From positions 6,820,001 through 6,884,000 of the forward strand of contig NZ_CP019038.1 of NCBI RefSeq assembly GCF_001941825.1: a stretch of DNA of 64,000 nt, written 5' to 3'. Of this stretch, positions 23,922 to 37,225 are shown piece after piece. The DNA is from Massilia putida (GTDB lineage Bacteria > Pseudomonadota > Gammaproteobacteria > Burkholderiales > Burkholderiaceae_D). The notes under the pieces were generated by a model that made no database searches, was not told where the DNA came from, and was given only the letters and a program-made list of their open reading frames with translations. Every line of letters begins with the position of its first letter. Position 1 is the first letter of the stretch. Made by a program: the position numbers and the translations under genes.

Positions 23922-24482
23922 ATGGCCTGGCTGGCAGGTTGCGCCACCCATCTGCCCGCCTGGGCCTGCGGCCTGGGCGAGATCGTGCTGTACCTCGTGC
24001 CGTCGCTGGCGCTGGCGTTCCTGATCTGGATGGTGACCAAGGCGCATCCCGTTTTTTTCCTGTTCAGCGCCGCCGGCACGTTCTGCCACGAACTGGCGCA
24101 TTTCGCGGTCGGGCTGCTACTCGGCGCCGAGCCCATCGGTTTTACCATCATCCCGCGCCGCAATGGCCGGACGTGGGAACTGGGGTCTGTCTCGTTTGCC
24201 AACCTGCGCTGGTATAACGCGGCGCCGGCCGCGCTGGCGCCTTTCCTGGTGCTGCTGGTGCCGCTGACGGTGGCGTGGTGGCGCACGCGCACCGCCTGGC
24301 AATTCGGTCCGGCCGATCTGGCAATGACGCTGCTGCTGGCGCCGCAGTTCCTGGCGTTCTGGCCGTCGCCCGTCGACTGGAAGCTGGCGCTGCGCAGCTG
24401 GCCTTATCTGTTGATCATCGCCGCGGCGGCCCTGGCCGCGTGTTGGTTTCACACCAGTTTGTTTCGATTTGTAAAAGCGTAG
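23922..24482 (+). CDS. Small membrane protein with HEXXH motif (M50-like)
   Basis: 186 residues with about four to five hydrophobic helices. The motif HELAH is at residues 56-60, within TFCHELAHFAVGLLLGAEPI, the layout of site-2-protease/M50 metallopeptidases in which the HEXXH sits in a membrane helix. No second NPDG-type motif is evident, but SVSFANLRWYNAAPAALAPFL may contain the third-ligand region. It begins 12 bp after tdk on the same strand. The substrate and function are unknown; it may be a divergent intramembrane protease or a protein that kept the fold. Confidence 0.65.
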   Translation: MAWLAGCATHLPAWACGLGEIVLYLVPSLALAFLIWMVTKAHPVFFLFSAAGTFCHELAHFAVGLLLGAEPIGFTIIPRRNGRTWELGSVSFANLRWYNAAPAALAPFLVLLVPLTVAWWRTRTAWQFGPADLAMTLLLAPQFLAFWPSPVDWKLALRSWPYLLIIAAAALAACWFHTSLFRFVKA

Positions 24483-24649
24483 CCGCATCGCCGGCAGCAA
24501 GACTTAAGCTCGGCTGAAACGCGTACAAGCCGGCTCTGCGCCGCTTCGCTATCCTGTAGAATGGGTTGCATCCGCCGCTGCGTCGGCGCGACCGTCAGCC
24601 CTCCCGCCTGGCAGTCGCTATTGAATATCCCGTCCGGAGAACCTAAAGA

Positions 24650-26914
24650 ATGAAGAAGCAGATGTTGATGGTCGCGCTGGCGTTTGCCATGTCGGCCCAC
24701 GTGGTCACGGCGCAGCCCGAGAAGGTTGCCGTCGTCCAGACCGACAAGGCCGCCATCGTCCAGCTCAAGCCATCCGTCGCCCAGACCCAGGCCGCGCTTT
24801 GGGCGTCGCGCGTGCTCGCGCGCTACCACTACAAGGCCACGCCGCTGGACGACGCGATGTCCGCGAAGATCTTCGACGCCTACTTCAAGGCGCTCGACAG
24901 CGAGAAGCTGTACTTCACCCAGGCCGACATCGACAATTTCGCGCCCGTCCGCACCAAGCTCGACGACGCGATCAACAACGAAGACCTGACGGTGCCTTTC
25001 CAGATCTACAACGTCTACCAACAGCGCTTCTTCGACCGCATGACCTATGCCCGCGAGCTGTTGAAGGGCAAGTTCGAGTTCAACACGGACGAAACCCTGC
25101 AGATCGACCGCGAGAAAGCCCCCTGGGCCAAGAACGAGGACGAGGCGAGGGACTTGTGGCGCAAACGGGTCAAGAACGACTGGCTGCGCCTGAAGCTGGC
25201 CGGCAAGGACGACAAATCGATCCGCGAGACGCTCGACAAGCGCTACGAGGGTTACCAGAACCGCCTCAAGAAGCTGAACAACGAAGACGTGTTCCAGATG
25301 TTCATGAACGCGTACGCGATGGCGATCGAACCGCACACGAACTACCTGGGCCCGCGTTCGGCCGAGAACTTCGATATCGCCATGCGCCTGTCGCTGGACG
25401 GCATCGGCGCCGTGCTGCAGTCGCGCGAGGACTACACCGTGATCCGCGAGATCGTCCCCGGCGGTCCGGCGGATAAATCCGGCAAGCTCAAGGTGGGCGA
25501 CCGCATCGTCGGCGTCGCGCAGGGCAATGGCCCGTTCACGGACGTGATGGGCTGGCGCATCGACGACGTCGTGCAACTCGTGCGCGGCGAGCGCAATTCG
25601 ACGGTCCGCCTGGACGTGCTGCCGGCCGACGCCGGCCAGGACGGCAAGCATGTGACCATCTCGCTCGTGCGCCAGAAGATCAGCATGGAAGAGCAGTCGG
25701 CCAAGAAGAAGATCATCGAGGTCACGGACAACGGCGTGAAGCGCCGCATCGGCGTGATCCAGTTGCCGACGTTCTACCAGGACTTCGAAGCGCGCCGCCG
25801 CGGCGACAAGGATTTCAAGAGCGCGACCCGCGACGTGAAACGCATCCTGGGCGAACTCAAGAAGGAAAAGGTCGACAACGTCCTGATCGACCTGCGCAAC
25901 AACGGCGGCGGTTCGCTGATCGAGGCCGTCGAACTGACGGGCTTGTTCATCGACAAGGGCCCGGTCGTGCAGCAGCGCAGCGCCGAAGGCCGCGTCGAGG
26001 TCGAGAGCGATACGGATGCCGGCCTCGCGTGGGACGGCCCGATGGGTGTGCTGATCAACCGCGGTTCCGCGTCGGCGTCGGAAATCTTCGCCGCCGCGAT
26101 CCAGGATTACGGCCGCGGCCTGATCATCGGCGAACCAAGCTTCGGCAAGGGCACCGTGCAGACGCTGATCAACCTCGACCGCTTCTCGCAGGACAGCAAG
26201 CTGAAGTACGGCGAGCTCAAGATGACGATCGCCCAGTTCTTCCGCATCAACGGCGGGACCACGCAGCTGCGCGGTGTCACCCCGGACATCAAGTTCCCCA
26301 TCACATCGGATGACGACAACTTCGGCGAATCGTCGTATGAGAACGCGCTGCCGTGGACGCAGATCAAACCGGCGACGTATATGCCCGCTGGCGATCTAAA
26401 GGAGCTGTTCAATCCGCTGCAGAAGAAGCACGACGCGCGCGTCGCCAAGGACCGCGACTTCCTCGACATCGAGCAGGACATCGCCGAAGCGCTGAAGCTG
26501 CGCAAGGACAATGTGATCTCGCTCAATGAAGCGGTACGCCGCAAGGAACGCGAGAATCAGGAAGCCAAGGCGCGCCTGCGCGAGTCCCGCCTGGCCGGCA
26601 AGGACAATCCGGACGAGCCGGTGTCCGGCCCGGGCAGCAAGGAACTGCGCGGCAAGGTGCCGACACCGACGAACCCCAGAAAGACGAATGTCGCGCTGAA
26701 AGGCGCGGCGGGTGCCGACGACGGCCTGCAGGGCGACGAACGCAGCCTGACGGCCGAACTGGCCGCCGAGAAGGCCGCGAAGAACGCCAAGGATGTCTAT
26801 CTGCAGGAAGCGGCGCATATCCTGGCCGACGAGGCCGGCATGCTCAAGGCGGACACGCGGATGGCGTCGCGCGTTATGCCTTACTTGTCAGGAATGAAAC
26901 AGAATGGCAACTAA
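24650..26914 (+). CDS. prc: C-terminal processing (tail-specific) protease
   Basis: 754 residues, with a signal peptide (MKKQMLMVALAFAMSAHVVTA). Prc/Tsp-type S41A peptidase of the periplasm. An N-terminal helical domain (about 40-230) is followed by a PDZ domain (GIGAVLQSREDYTVIREIVP, then GDRIVGVAQG) and the S41 protease core with the Ser-Lys dyad: Ser in RGSASASEIFAAA and Lys in EPSFGKGTVQ. A C-terminal DUF3340-like region rich in charged residues follows. It trims C-termini of periplasmic and lipoprotein substrates. A strong terminator follows. Confidence 0.95.
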   Translation: MKKQMLMVALAFAMSAHVVTAQPEKVAVVQTDKAAIVQLKPSVAQTQAALWASRVLARYHYKATPLDDAMSAKIFDAYFKALDSEKLYFTQADIDNFAPVRTKLDDAINNEDLTVPFQIYNVYQQRFFDRMTYARELLKGKFEFNTDETLQIDREKAPWAKNEDEARDLWRKRVKNDWLRLKLAGKDDKSIRETLDKRYEGYQNRLKKLNNEDVFQMFMNAYAMAIEPHTNYLGPRSAENFDIAMRLSLDGIGAVLQSREDYTVIREIVPGGPADKSGKLKVGDRIVGVAQGNGPFTDVMGWRIDDVVQLVRGERNSTVRLDVLPADAGQDGKHVTISLVRQKISMEEQSAKKKIIEVTDNGVKRRIGVIQLPTFYQDFEARRRGDKDFKSATRDVKRILGELKKEKVDNVLIDLRNNGGGSLIEAVELTGLFIDKGPVVQQRSAEGRVEVESDTDAGLAWDGPMGVLINRGSASASEIFAAAIQDYGRGLIIGEPSFGKGTVQTLINLDRFSQDSKLKYGELKMTIAQFFRINGGTTQLRGVTPDIKFPITSDDDNFGESSYENALPWTQIKPATYMPAGDLKELFNPLQKKHDARVAKDRDFLDIEQDIAEALKLRKDNVISLNEAVRRKERENQEAKARLRESRLAGKDNPDEPVSGPGSKELRGKVPTPTNPRKTNVALKGAAGADDGLQGDERSLTAELAAEKAAKNAKDVYLQEAAHILADEAGMLKADTRMASRVMPYLSGMKQNGN

Positions 26915-26972
26915 TCAGTTGTAAAAAATGAAATACCGTCCGGTTGCGCCGTTGGCGTAACCGGATGGCTCA

Positions 26973-27007
26973 AGGCGAGGCTCTCCTGGGAGCCTCGCCT
27001 TTTTTTT
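26973..27007 (+). terminator. Intrinsic terminator after prc
   Basis: Arms AGGCGAGGCTC and GAGCCTCGCCT (11 bp) with a 6-base loop are followed by a run of seven T. A second small hairpin (CCGGTTGCGCC/GGCGTAACCGG) lies just before it. Confidence 0.95.
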
Positions 27008-27104
27008 ATGCCGCTCAATTGAAAATTGTGTTTTTTATAGCTGTGTTACATTGACTCAGCAGTTGAATTAAGAATAACTTTTCAAACTGAGCAAGGAGTA
27101 CAAT

Positions 27105-27953
27105 ATGTCAACTCGTTATCTCATCGCGGCGGCTCTCCTGTTCGGGAGCGCATGCGGAGCCCAGGCAGAAGTGGTCTCGGCAGCGGCCCAATCGGGTTTC
27201 CTGTCCGGTTGGACCAGCGGCAATGGCGCCGACGTCGTCAGTTCCGGCATCCTGTCGAACGGCGTGAGCCTCGTCGGCGGCGCGGCCTACGGCAGCGGCA
27301 ACCTGGCCGAGGCGTTGTACCAGAAGGCGAGCGCAAGCGTCGGCCAGACCGGTGCGGAAGTCAAATTGTCGTATTCACAAGGTATCGCAGGTACTTATCT
27401 GCTGAGCACCAGTAATGCCAAGCTCGCGGCGATGCTGGGTAACGGCATGTCCGTGGTGTCTACCAGCGACGGCAAGGTCGTCACGTCGGGCCAGACGGGT
27501 GCCGCGTCGGTCGGCGGCACGGTCGGCGGTTCCTACGCTGGCGGTGGTGCCGGCGCCGGCGGCACGACGGGCAGTGCCGGCAACGGCGTCCACGGCGCGC
27601 CGTCCGGCAACTACGGCAACGCGGGCAACGGCGTCCACGGCGCTCCGTCCGGCAACGTCGGCAACGCGGGCAATGGCGTCCACGGCGCGCCGTCCGGCAA
27701 CGTCGGCAACGCGGGCAATGGCGCCACGGTCATCACTCCGGCTGCCGGCGGCCAGGGAGGCGGCGCCATCGTCGACCTGCCGATCCCGGCCAAGAACAGC
27801 AACGGCAACGGCGGAGGTACCGACCTCGCCCAGGACCTGCCGGTGAGCCTGCCGGCCGCACCGGCCGCCGCCGTGCCGGAACCGTCGTCGATTGCCCTGA
27901 TGATGGCGGGCGTGCTGGGTGCGCTGGGTGTCGTCCGTCGCCGCAAGATCTGA
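27105..27953 (+). CDS. PEP-CTERM protein with 15-residue repeats
   Basis: 282 residues with a signal peptide (MSTRYLIAAALLFGSACGAQA). The N-terminal half (about 22-140) is Ser/Gly/Ala-rich without a known domain. Residues 159-206 hold three tandem copies of the 15-residue unit GNGVHGAPSGN(Y/V)GNA. A linker leads to the PEP-CTERM anchor VPEPSSIALMMAGVLGALG then VRRRKI. A ribosome binding site (AAGGAG) precedes the ATG, terminators lie on both sides, so it is a single-gene transcript. It is presumably exported and anchored or released by an exosortase; the repeats may act as an extended stalk. Confidence 0.85.
   Translation: MSTRYLIAAALLFGSACGAQAEVVSAAAQSGFLSGWTSGNGADVVSSGILSNGVSLVGGAAYGSGNLAEALYQKASASVGQTGAEVKLSYSQGIAGTYLLSTSNAKLAAMLGNGMSVVSTSDGKVVTSGQTGAASVGGTVGGSYAGGGAGAGGTTGSAGNGVHGAPSGNYGNAGNGVHGAPSGNVGNAGNGVHGAPSGNVGNAGNGATVITPAAGGQGGGAIVDLPIPAKNSNGNGGGTDLAQDLPVSLPAAPAAAVPEPSSIALMMAGVLGALGVVRRRKI
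27579..27723 (+). repeat. Three 45-bp tandem repeats inside the PEP-CTERM gene
   Basis: Units at 27579-27623, 27624-27668 and 27669-27713 are nearly identical, and a fourth starts before breaking off. Differences are single bases (a TAC/GTC codon change and two third-position changes), so the array expanded recently and could change length by slippage without shifting the frame. Confidence 0.93.
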
Positions 27954-27986
27954 TCCGCAAGATCTGATCTGTGCGATTGCCTGTTC

Positions 27987-28018
27987 TCGCCCCCGCCCGT
28001 GCGGGGGCGATGCTTTTT
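27987..28018 (+). terminator. Intrinsic terminator after the PEP-CTERM gene
   Basis: TCGCCCCCGC (27987-27996) pairs with GCGGGGGCGA (28001-28010) around a 4-base loop, followed by TGCTTTTT. Confidence 0.92.
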
Positions 28019-28108
28019 GGGCGCGGCACATCCTTTATCGTCCAGTGATTTCAGGTACAATCTTTTGAACGGTCGTGCTTTTTTGGCCGGCACAACAAAG
28101 GAGACAAC

Positions 28109-29299
28109 ATGGACCTGACCTACACCGGCGACGACCTGGCTTTCCGCGACCAGGTACGCGCCTTCCTCGAGGCCGAGCTGCCGGCCGACCTGCGCCACAA
28201 AGTTGAAAATCGCCTGCGCCTGCACAAGGACGACTACGTGCGCTGGCACCGGATCCTGGCGCGCCAGGGTTGGGTCGCGCCCGGTTGGCCGCGCGAGTTC
28301 GGCGGGCCGGGGTGGACGCCCGTTCAGCGCCACATCTTCGACGAGGAATGCGCCCGCGCCGGCACGCCGCCTGTCCTGCCGTTCGGCGTGAACATGGTCG
28401 CGCCCGTCATCATGGCATTCGGCAGCCAGGCCCAGAAGGACCATTACCTGCCGCGCATCCTCTCGTGCGAGGACTGGTGGTGCCAGGGTTATTCGGAGCC
28501 CGGCGCCGGGTCGGACCTTGCATCCCTCAAGACCACCGCCGTGCGCGACGGCGACCACTACATCGTCAACGGCCAGAAGACGTGGACGACCCTGGCGCAG
28601 CACGCCGACATGATTTTCTGCCTCGTGCGCACCGACCCGGGCGTGCGCAAGCAGGAGGGCATCTCGTTCCTGCTGATCGACATGCACGCGCCCGGCGTGA
28701 CCGTCCGTCCGATCGTCATGCTGGACGAAGACCATGAGGTCAACGAGGTCTTTTTCGACAATGTACGCGTCCCGGTGTCTAACCTCGTCGGCCAGGAAAA
28801 CAAGGGCTGGACGTATGCGAAATATCTGCTGGGCCATGAGCGCACGGGCATCGCGGCCGTCGGCCGCTCCAAGCGCGAACTGGCCCGGCTCAAGACGCTG
28901 GCGCGGCGCGAGCAGAAGGATGGCCGGCCGCTGTTGCAGGACCCGTTGTTCGCCGCGAAGGTCGCGGACCTGGAGATCGAGCTGATGGCCCTCGAGATGA
29001 CCGTGTTGCGCGTGCTGGCGGAAGCACATAAGGCGCCGGGCCCGGAAGCGTCCGTGCTCAAGGTGCGCGGCACCGAGATCCAGCAGCGCCTGTCGGAACT
29101 GATGGTGGAGGCGGCCGGTCCGCTGGCGCTGCCGTTCGATCCTGCCTATCTCGAAGGCGAGCGCGAACACAGCGCCATCGACGACGACTTCGCCGCGCCG
29201 CTGCTGCCGCATTACTTCAATTACCGCAAGACGTCGATCTACGGCGGGTCGAACGAGATCCAGCGCAACATCATCTCCCAGATGATTCTGGGCCTGTGA
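28109..29299 (+). CDS. Acyl-CoA dehydrogenase (first of a pair)
   Basis: 396 residues, full length for the family. FAD- and substrate-binding blocks are visible: WCQGYSEPGAGSDLA, then NGQKTWTTLAQHADMIFCLV and the C-terminal YGGSNEIQRNIISQMILG. It oxidises an acyl-CoA to the 2-enoyl-CoA in the cytoplasm. It is the first gene of a four-gene operon (acyl-CoA dehydrogenase, acyl-CoA dehydrogenase, MaoC, MaoC), 8 bp before the second dehydrogenase. The position usually occupied by the catalytic Glu in medium-chain enzymes (YEGT) is YGGS, so the base, if present, sits on another helix as in several subfamilies. Confidence 0.92.
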   Translation: MDLTYTGDDLAFRDQVRAFLEAELPADLRHKVENRLRLHKDDYVRWHRILARQGWVAPGWPREFGGPGWTPVQRHIFDEECARAGTPPVLPFGVNMVAPVIMAFGSQAQKDHYLPRILSCEDWWCQGYSEPGAGSDLASLKTTAVRDGDHYIVNGQKTWTTLAQHADMIFCLVRTDPGVRKQEGISFLLIDMHAPGVTVRPIVMLDEDHEVNEVFFDNVRVPVSNLVGQENKGWTYAKYLLGHERTGIAAVGRSKRELARLKTLARREQKDGRPLLQDPLFAAKVADLEIELMALEMTVLRVLAEAHKAPGPEASVLKVRGTEIQQRLSELMVEAAGPLALPFDPAYLEGEREHSAIDDDFAAPLLPHYFNYRKTSIYGGSNEIQRNIISQMILGL

Positions 29300-29307
29300 G
29301 GAAAGAC

Positions 29308-30468
29308 ATGGACTTCAACTTCAAGGAAGAGCAGTTGCAACTGGCGGATGCGCTCAAGCGCTGGGTCGCCCGCGACTATACGTTCGAGGCCCGCCGCACC
29401 ATCGTCGGTTCCGCCGGCGGCACGTCGGATGCAGCCTGGAGCACGCTCGCGGAGCTTGGCTTGACGGCGCTCCCGCTGCCGGCAGCGCATGGCGGCTTCG
29501 ATGGCGACGCCGTCGACATGTTCGTCGTGATGCAGGAACTGGGCCGCGGTCTCGTCGTGGAACCGTATTTCGCGACGATGCTCGGCGCCGAGTTCCTGCG
29601 CCGCGGCGGCGCGCACGGCGCCTTGCTGGACCGCGTCGCGGGCGGCGAACTGAAACTGGCGTGCGCGCTGGGCGAACGCCAGTCCCGCCACGACCTGCGC
29701 GACGTGGCCACGCGCGCCGTGCAGGAAGACGGCGGCTGGCGCCTGAACGGCGAAAAGAAGGTCGTGCTGCATGGCGCGCAGGCCGGCGTCCTGATCGTGT
29801 CGGCGCGGAGCAGCGGCGCCCAGCGCGACCAGGACGGCATCACCTTGTTCGCCATCCCGGCCGATGCGCCGGGCGTCGTCACCCGCGACGTGCGCATGCT
29901 GGACGGCCAGCGCGCCGCCGACGTGCTGCTGCGCGACGCGCGCGTCGGACTTGACGCCGTGGTCGGCACGGCGGGCGCCGGCTGGGACATCCTGGAAGCG
30001 GCGGCGGACTACGGCGCCGGTCTGCTGTGCGCCGAGGCGCTCGGCGCGATGGATGCGCTGTTCGCCGCCACGCTCGATTATCTGAAGACGCGCCAGCAGT
30101 TCGGCGTCCCGATCGGCAAGTTTCAGGCGCTGCAGCACCGCATGGCCGACATGTACGTGCATCTGGAGCAGGCCCGTTCGATGGCGCTGCTGGCCGCCGT
30201 GCGGCTCGCCGGCGAGGCCCGCGACGGCAACCCTGAAGAACGGCGCCGCGCCGTCGCCGCCGCCAAGTACCGCGTGGGCCAGGCCGCGCGCTTCGTCGGC
30301 CAGCAGGCGATCCAGTTGCACGGGGGCATGGGCGTGACGGACGAGCTGCCGGCTTCGCACTATTTCAAGCGCCTGTCGACGATCGAGCTGACGCTGGGCG
30401 ATTGCGACCACCACCTGGCGCGCTTCATCGCGCAGCCGGGCTTTTACGGCGACGAGGAGGCGGCATGA
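29308..30468 (+). CDS. Acyl-CoA dehydrogenase (second of a pair)
   Basis: 386 residues from the ATG at 29308, chosen because GAGGAAAG stands before it. It is more divergent than its partner: the FAD-binding region is looser, and the C-terminus has the QLHGGMGVTDELPASHYFKR pattern typical of the second subunit in two-subunit acyl-CoA dehydrogenases. It overlaps the next gene by 4 bp. The tight pair suggests a heteromeric enzyme, as known for steroid side-chain dehydrogenases; that is an inference. Confidence 0.88.
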   Translation: MDFNFKEEQLQLADALKRWVARDYTFEARRTIVGSAGGTSDAAWSTLAELGLTALPLPAAHGGFDGDAVDMFVVMQELGRGLVVEPYFATMLGAEFLRRGGAHGALLDRVAGGELKLACALGERQSRHDLRDVATRAVQEDGGWRLNGEKKVVLHGAQAGVLIVSARSSGAQRDQDGITLFAIPADAPGVVTRDVRMLDGQRAADVLLRDARVGLDAVVGTAGAGWDILEAAADYGAGLLCAEALGAMDALFAATLDYLKTRQQFGVPIGKFQALQHRMADMYVHLEQARSMALLAAVRLAGEARDGNPEERRRAVAAAKYRVGQAARFVGQQAIQLHGGMGVTDELPASHYFKRLSTIELTLGDCDHHLARFIAQPGFYGDEEAA

Positions 30469-30935
30469 AGGACCACTGGTATTTCGAGGATTTCGAGCCG
30501 GGCCAGGACATCGACCTCGGCACGCGCACCGTCACGGAAGACGAGATCGTCGCGTTCGCGCGCCAGTACGATCCGCAGCCGTTCCACGTCGACCAGGATG
30601 CGGCCGCGGCGTCGATCTACGGCGGCGTCATCGCCAGCGGCTGGCACACGTGCGGCATGATGATGCGGCTCGTCGTCGACGGGCTGCTCGGCAAATCGTC
30701 GAGCATGGGTTCGCCCGGCCTGGATGGCGTGCGCTGGCTCGCGCCCGTGCGCGCGGGCGACACCCTCAACGTGCGTTACCGGACGGTGCAGGTGAAGCCG
30801 TCGGCGTCGAAGCCGGACCGCGGCGTCGTGTGGTCGAAGTGGGTCGCCATCAACCAGCACGGCGAGACCGTGTGCACGGTGGAAGGCATGGGCATGTTCG
30901 GGCGCCGGCCCGGCGGGGAGAGTCGCGATGGCTAA
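30465..30935 (+). CDS. MaoC-family enoyl-CoA hydratase (first)
   Basis: 156 residues starting at an ATG that overlaps the previous stop (ATGA). Single hot-dog domain with the R-hydratase dyad region YDPQPFHVD and the helix YGGVIASGWHTCGMMMRL. It should hydrate the enoyl-CoA made by the dehydrogenase pair. It overlaps the next gene by 8 bp. Confidence 0.9.
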   Translation: MKDHWYFEDFEPGQDIDLGTRTVTEDEIVAFARQYDPQPFHVDQDAAAASIYGGVIASGWHTCGMMMRLVVDGLLGKSSSMGSPGLDGVRWLAPVRAGDTLNVRYRTVQVKPSASKPDRGVVWSKWVAINQHGETVCTVEGMGMFGRRPGGESRDG

Positions 30936-31395
30936 GGCTTTGCACGAAGTGACGGGGCTGGATGCCTTGACAGCGCTCGTGGGCACGGAGCTGGGCCGCT
31001 CGCGCTGGTTCGAGGTCGGCCAGGACCGCATCGCCACGTTCGCCGACGCCACCGACGATCATCAGTGGATCCACGTCGATCCGGATCGCGCCGCGCGCGA
31101 ATCGCCGTTCGGCACGACCGTGGCGCACGGCTTCCTGACCTTGTCGCTGCTGCCGTCCATGCTGGCCGACGTGCTCGCGATGGCCGACGCGAAGCTCGTC
31201 GTGAATTATGGATTGAACAAGGTGCGCTTTCCCGCGCCCGTGCCGGCCGGCAGCCGCGTGCGCGCGGCGATCGTGCTGGCGGCGCTGGACGAGGAGGCGG
31301 GGTCCAGCCAGCTGACGCTCGACGTCACGGTCGAACGCGAGGGCGGGACGAAACCCGTTTGCGTGGCCGAGTTCCTGGTGCGTCGGTATGTCTGA
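30928..31395 (+). CDS. MaoC-family enoyl-CoA hydratase (second)
   Basis: 155 residues, a second hot-dog protein with an intact hydratase motif DATDDHQWIHVDPDRA followed by FGTTVAHGFLTLSLL. It is the last gene of the operon. Two small MaoC proteins encoded together can form a heterodimer replacing a two-domain hydratase, but both here keep the catalytic Asp/His, so each may act alone. A REP-like repeat begins directly after its stop. Confidence 0.9.
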   Translation: MAKALHEVTGLDALTALVGTELGRSRWFEVGQDRIATFADATDDHQWIHVDPDRAARESPFGTTVAHGFLTLSLLPSMLADVLAMADAKLVVNYGLNKVRFPAPVPAGSRVRAAIVLAALDEEAGSSQLTLDVTVEREGGTKPVCVAEFLVRRYV

Positions 31396-31396
31396 T

Positions 31397-31510
31397 CGTC
31401 GTTCCCGCGGAAGCGGGAACCCGTACTGAGCCTCAGAATCCGGTAATCTAAAGACACCGTACCGTTTCCTGCTGGCCGACTTCGGTACGTCAGCATGGGC
31501 GGGAACGACG
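31397..31510. repeat. REP-like palindromic element, copy 1
   Basis: Ends CGTCGTTCCCGC (31397-31408) and GCGGGAACGACG (31499-31510) are inverted copies, each followed inward by a small hairpin or a CAGCATGG/TACTGAG core. Related copies lie at 50888, 56643 and 58252. It sits between two converging genes. Confidence 0.8.
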
Positions 31511-31520
31511 CTGCGATTTA

Positions 31521-32449
31521 TCAGGTCACGCAGTCGCCGCCGCCCAGCCGGTACCGGTTGCGTCCCTCGTCCTTGGCCAGATAGAGCAGGGCGTCTGCCA
31601 CCTGGATCAGGTCGGCCGGCATGCTGTGCTCGCCCGGCACCATGCAGGCGATGCCCATGCTCGCGGTCAGGTGCGCGGCCGTCGGCGACGCCTCGTGCGG
31701 GATGGCCATGTGCTCCAGCTCCGTCATGAGGCGGTGCGCCACGCCCGTCGCGCCGCGGCCATCCAGCTGCGGCAGCAGGATCGCGAATTCCTCGCCGCCG
31801 TAGCGCGCGACGAGATCCTGCGAGCGGGCTGCCGCACGCCGCATCGCCGTCGCGAACTGCACGAGCGTCGCATCGCCGGCCTGGTGGCCGTAGTGGTCGT
31901 TGTACAGCTTGAAGTGGTCGATGTCGACGAGGATCAGCGCCACCGGCAGGCCCGCGCGGCCGCAGCGGCGCCATTCGGCGTCGAGGCGTTCGTCGAAGGC
32001 GCGGCGGTTGGCCACGCCTGTCAGCGCGTCGGTGAGGATCAGGGCGCGCAGCGCGTCGCGCTGGCGCTTGACGGTCAGCTGCGTGCGCACGCGCGCCCGC
32101 ACGACGGCCGCATTGACCGGTTTGCTGATGAAATCCGCGGCGCCGGCGCCCAGCGCGCGCGTCTCGTCCTCGGGCGACTTCAGCGCCGTCACGAAGATCA
32201 CGGGAATGTCGCTCGTCTCGGGCGAGGCGAGCAAGTCCTTGCAGACGGCATAACCGTCCATGCCCGGCATGACGGCGTCCAGCAGGATCAGGTCGGGTTG
32301 CTGGGTGCGGGCGATCTCGAGCGCGCGCGGACCGTCCATCGCGAACAGCACTTCGTGCTCGTCCTGCAGGGCGCCGTGCAGGATCTGGATGTTTTCCATC
32401 GCATCGTCGACCACCAGGATGCGGCCGTTGACGGCCATGTCGGTCCAGC

Positions 32450-32453
<4 letters not shown>
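31521..32453 (-). CDS. Response-regulator diguanylate cyclase (REC-GGDEF)
   Basis: 310 residues. The receiver domain (about 8-125) has the acidic pair VVDD, the phospho-acceptor Asp in [11 protein letters not shown] and the Lys in SKPVN. The GGDEF domain (about 145-305) has an active signature RYGGEEFAI and an inhibitory I-site RSQD exactly five residues upstream, so it should make cyclic-di-GMP under product control. Its start overlaps the stop of the hybrid kinase gene by 4 bp (ATGA), which makes that kinase the likely phosphodonor. Confidence 0.95.
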
Positions 32454-36952
<4,499 letters not shown>

Positions 36953-36968
36953 TGCAAGCTCCGCGATC

Positions 36969-37084
36969 GGTAAATTCGGGTCAGAGCGTTTTTTAACGGG
37001 TGTCGCCGCCGCAAGTGCTTGTTTTATCGAAGACTTAACGCTGCCGTGCCGGAAAAATGTGCTCTGACCCCAAATTCCGGCAAC
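36969..37084. repeat. Long inverted repeat with GGGTCAGAGC arms
   Basis: The left arm, around 36969-36999, reads AAATTCGGGTCAGAGC then TTTTTTAACGG. The right arm, at about 37050-37084, read on the other strand, is CCGGAATTTGGGGTCAGAGC then ATTTTTCCGG. The two match over most of about 30 bases. It fits a REP/RAYT-associated palindrome of the kind scattered through Burkholderiales genomes. It lies between the kinase gene and mshE, so it may also act on their promoters. Confidence 0.6.
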
Positions 37085-37225
37085 TAAGTTTCTCATCTTA
37101 CATGCTGTATGGACAGAGAGTCGCGCCGACGATACGTTTTGCGATACGTAAAGTCATTCTCTAGGTTAATTTTTCGTTCCTATGGCATACAATGCAGGAC
37201 TAGTCCTACATTGATCAGAGGTGGT

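Noticed and set aside
27579..27723. Regular 45-bp repeats considered as a CRISPR array
   Set aside because: There are no unique spacers, the units are contiguous, in frame and encode a protein repeat.
36953..37096. Upstream ATG giving the kinase 48 extra residues
   Set aside because: The extension crosses the GGGTCAGAGC palindrome and has no ribosome binding site; a GTG at 36952 has GGAG at proper distance and puts TM1 near the N-terminus.
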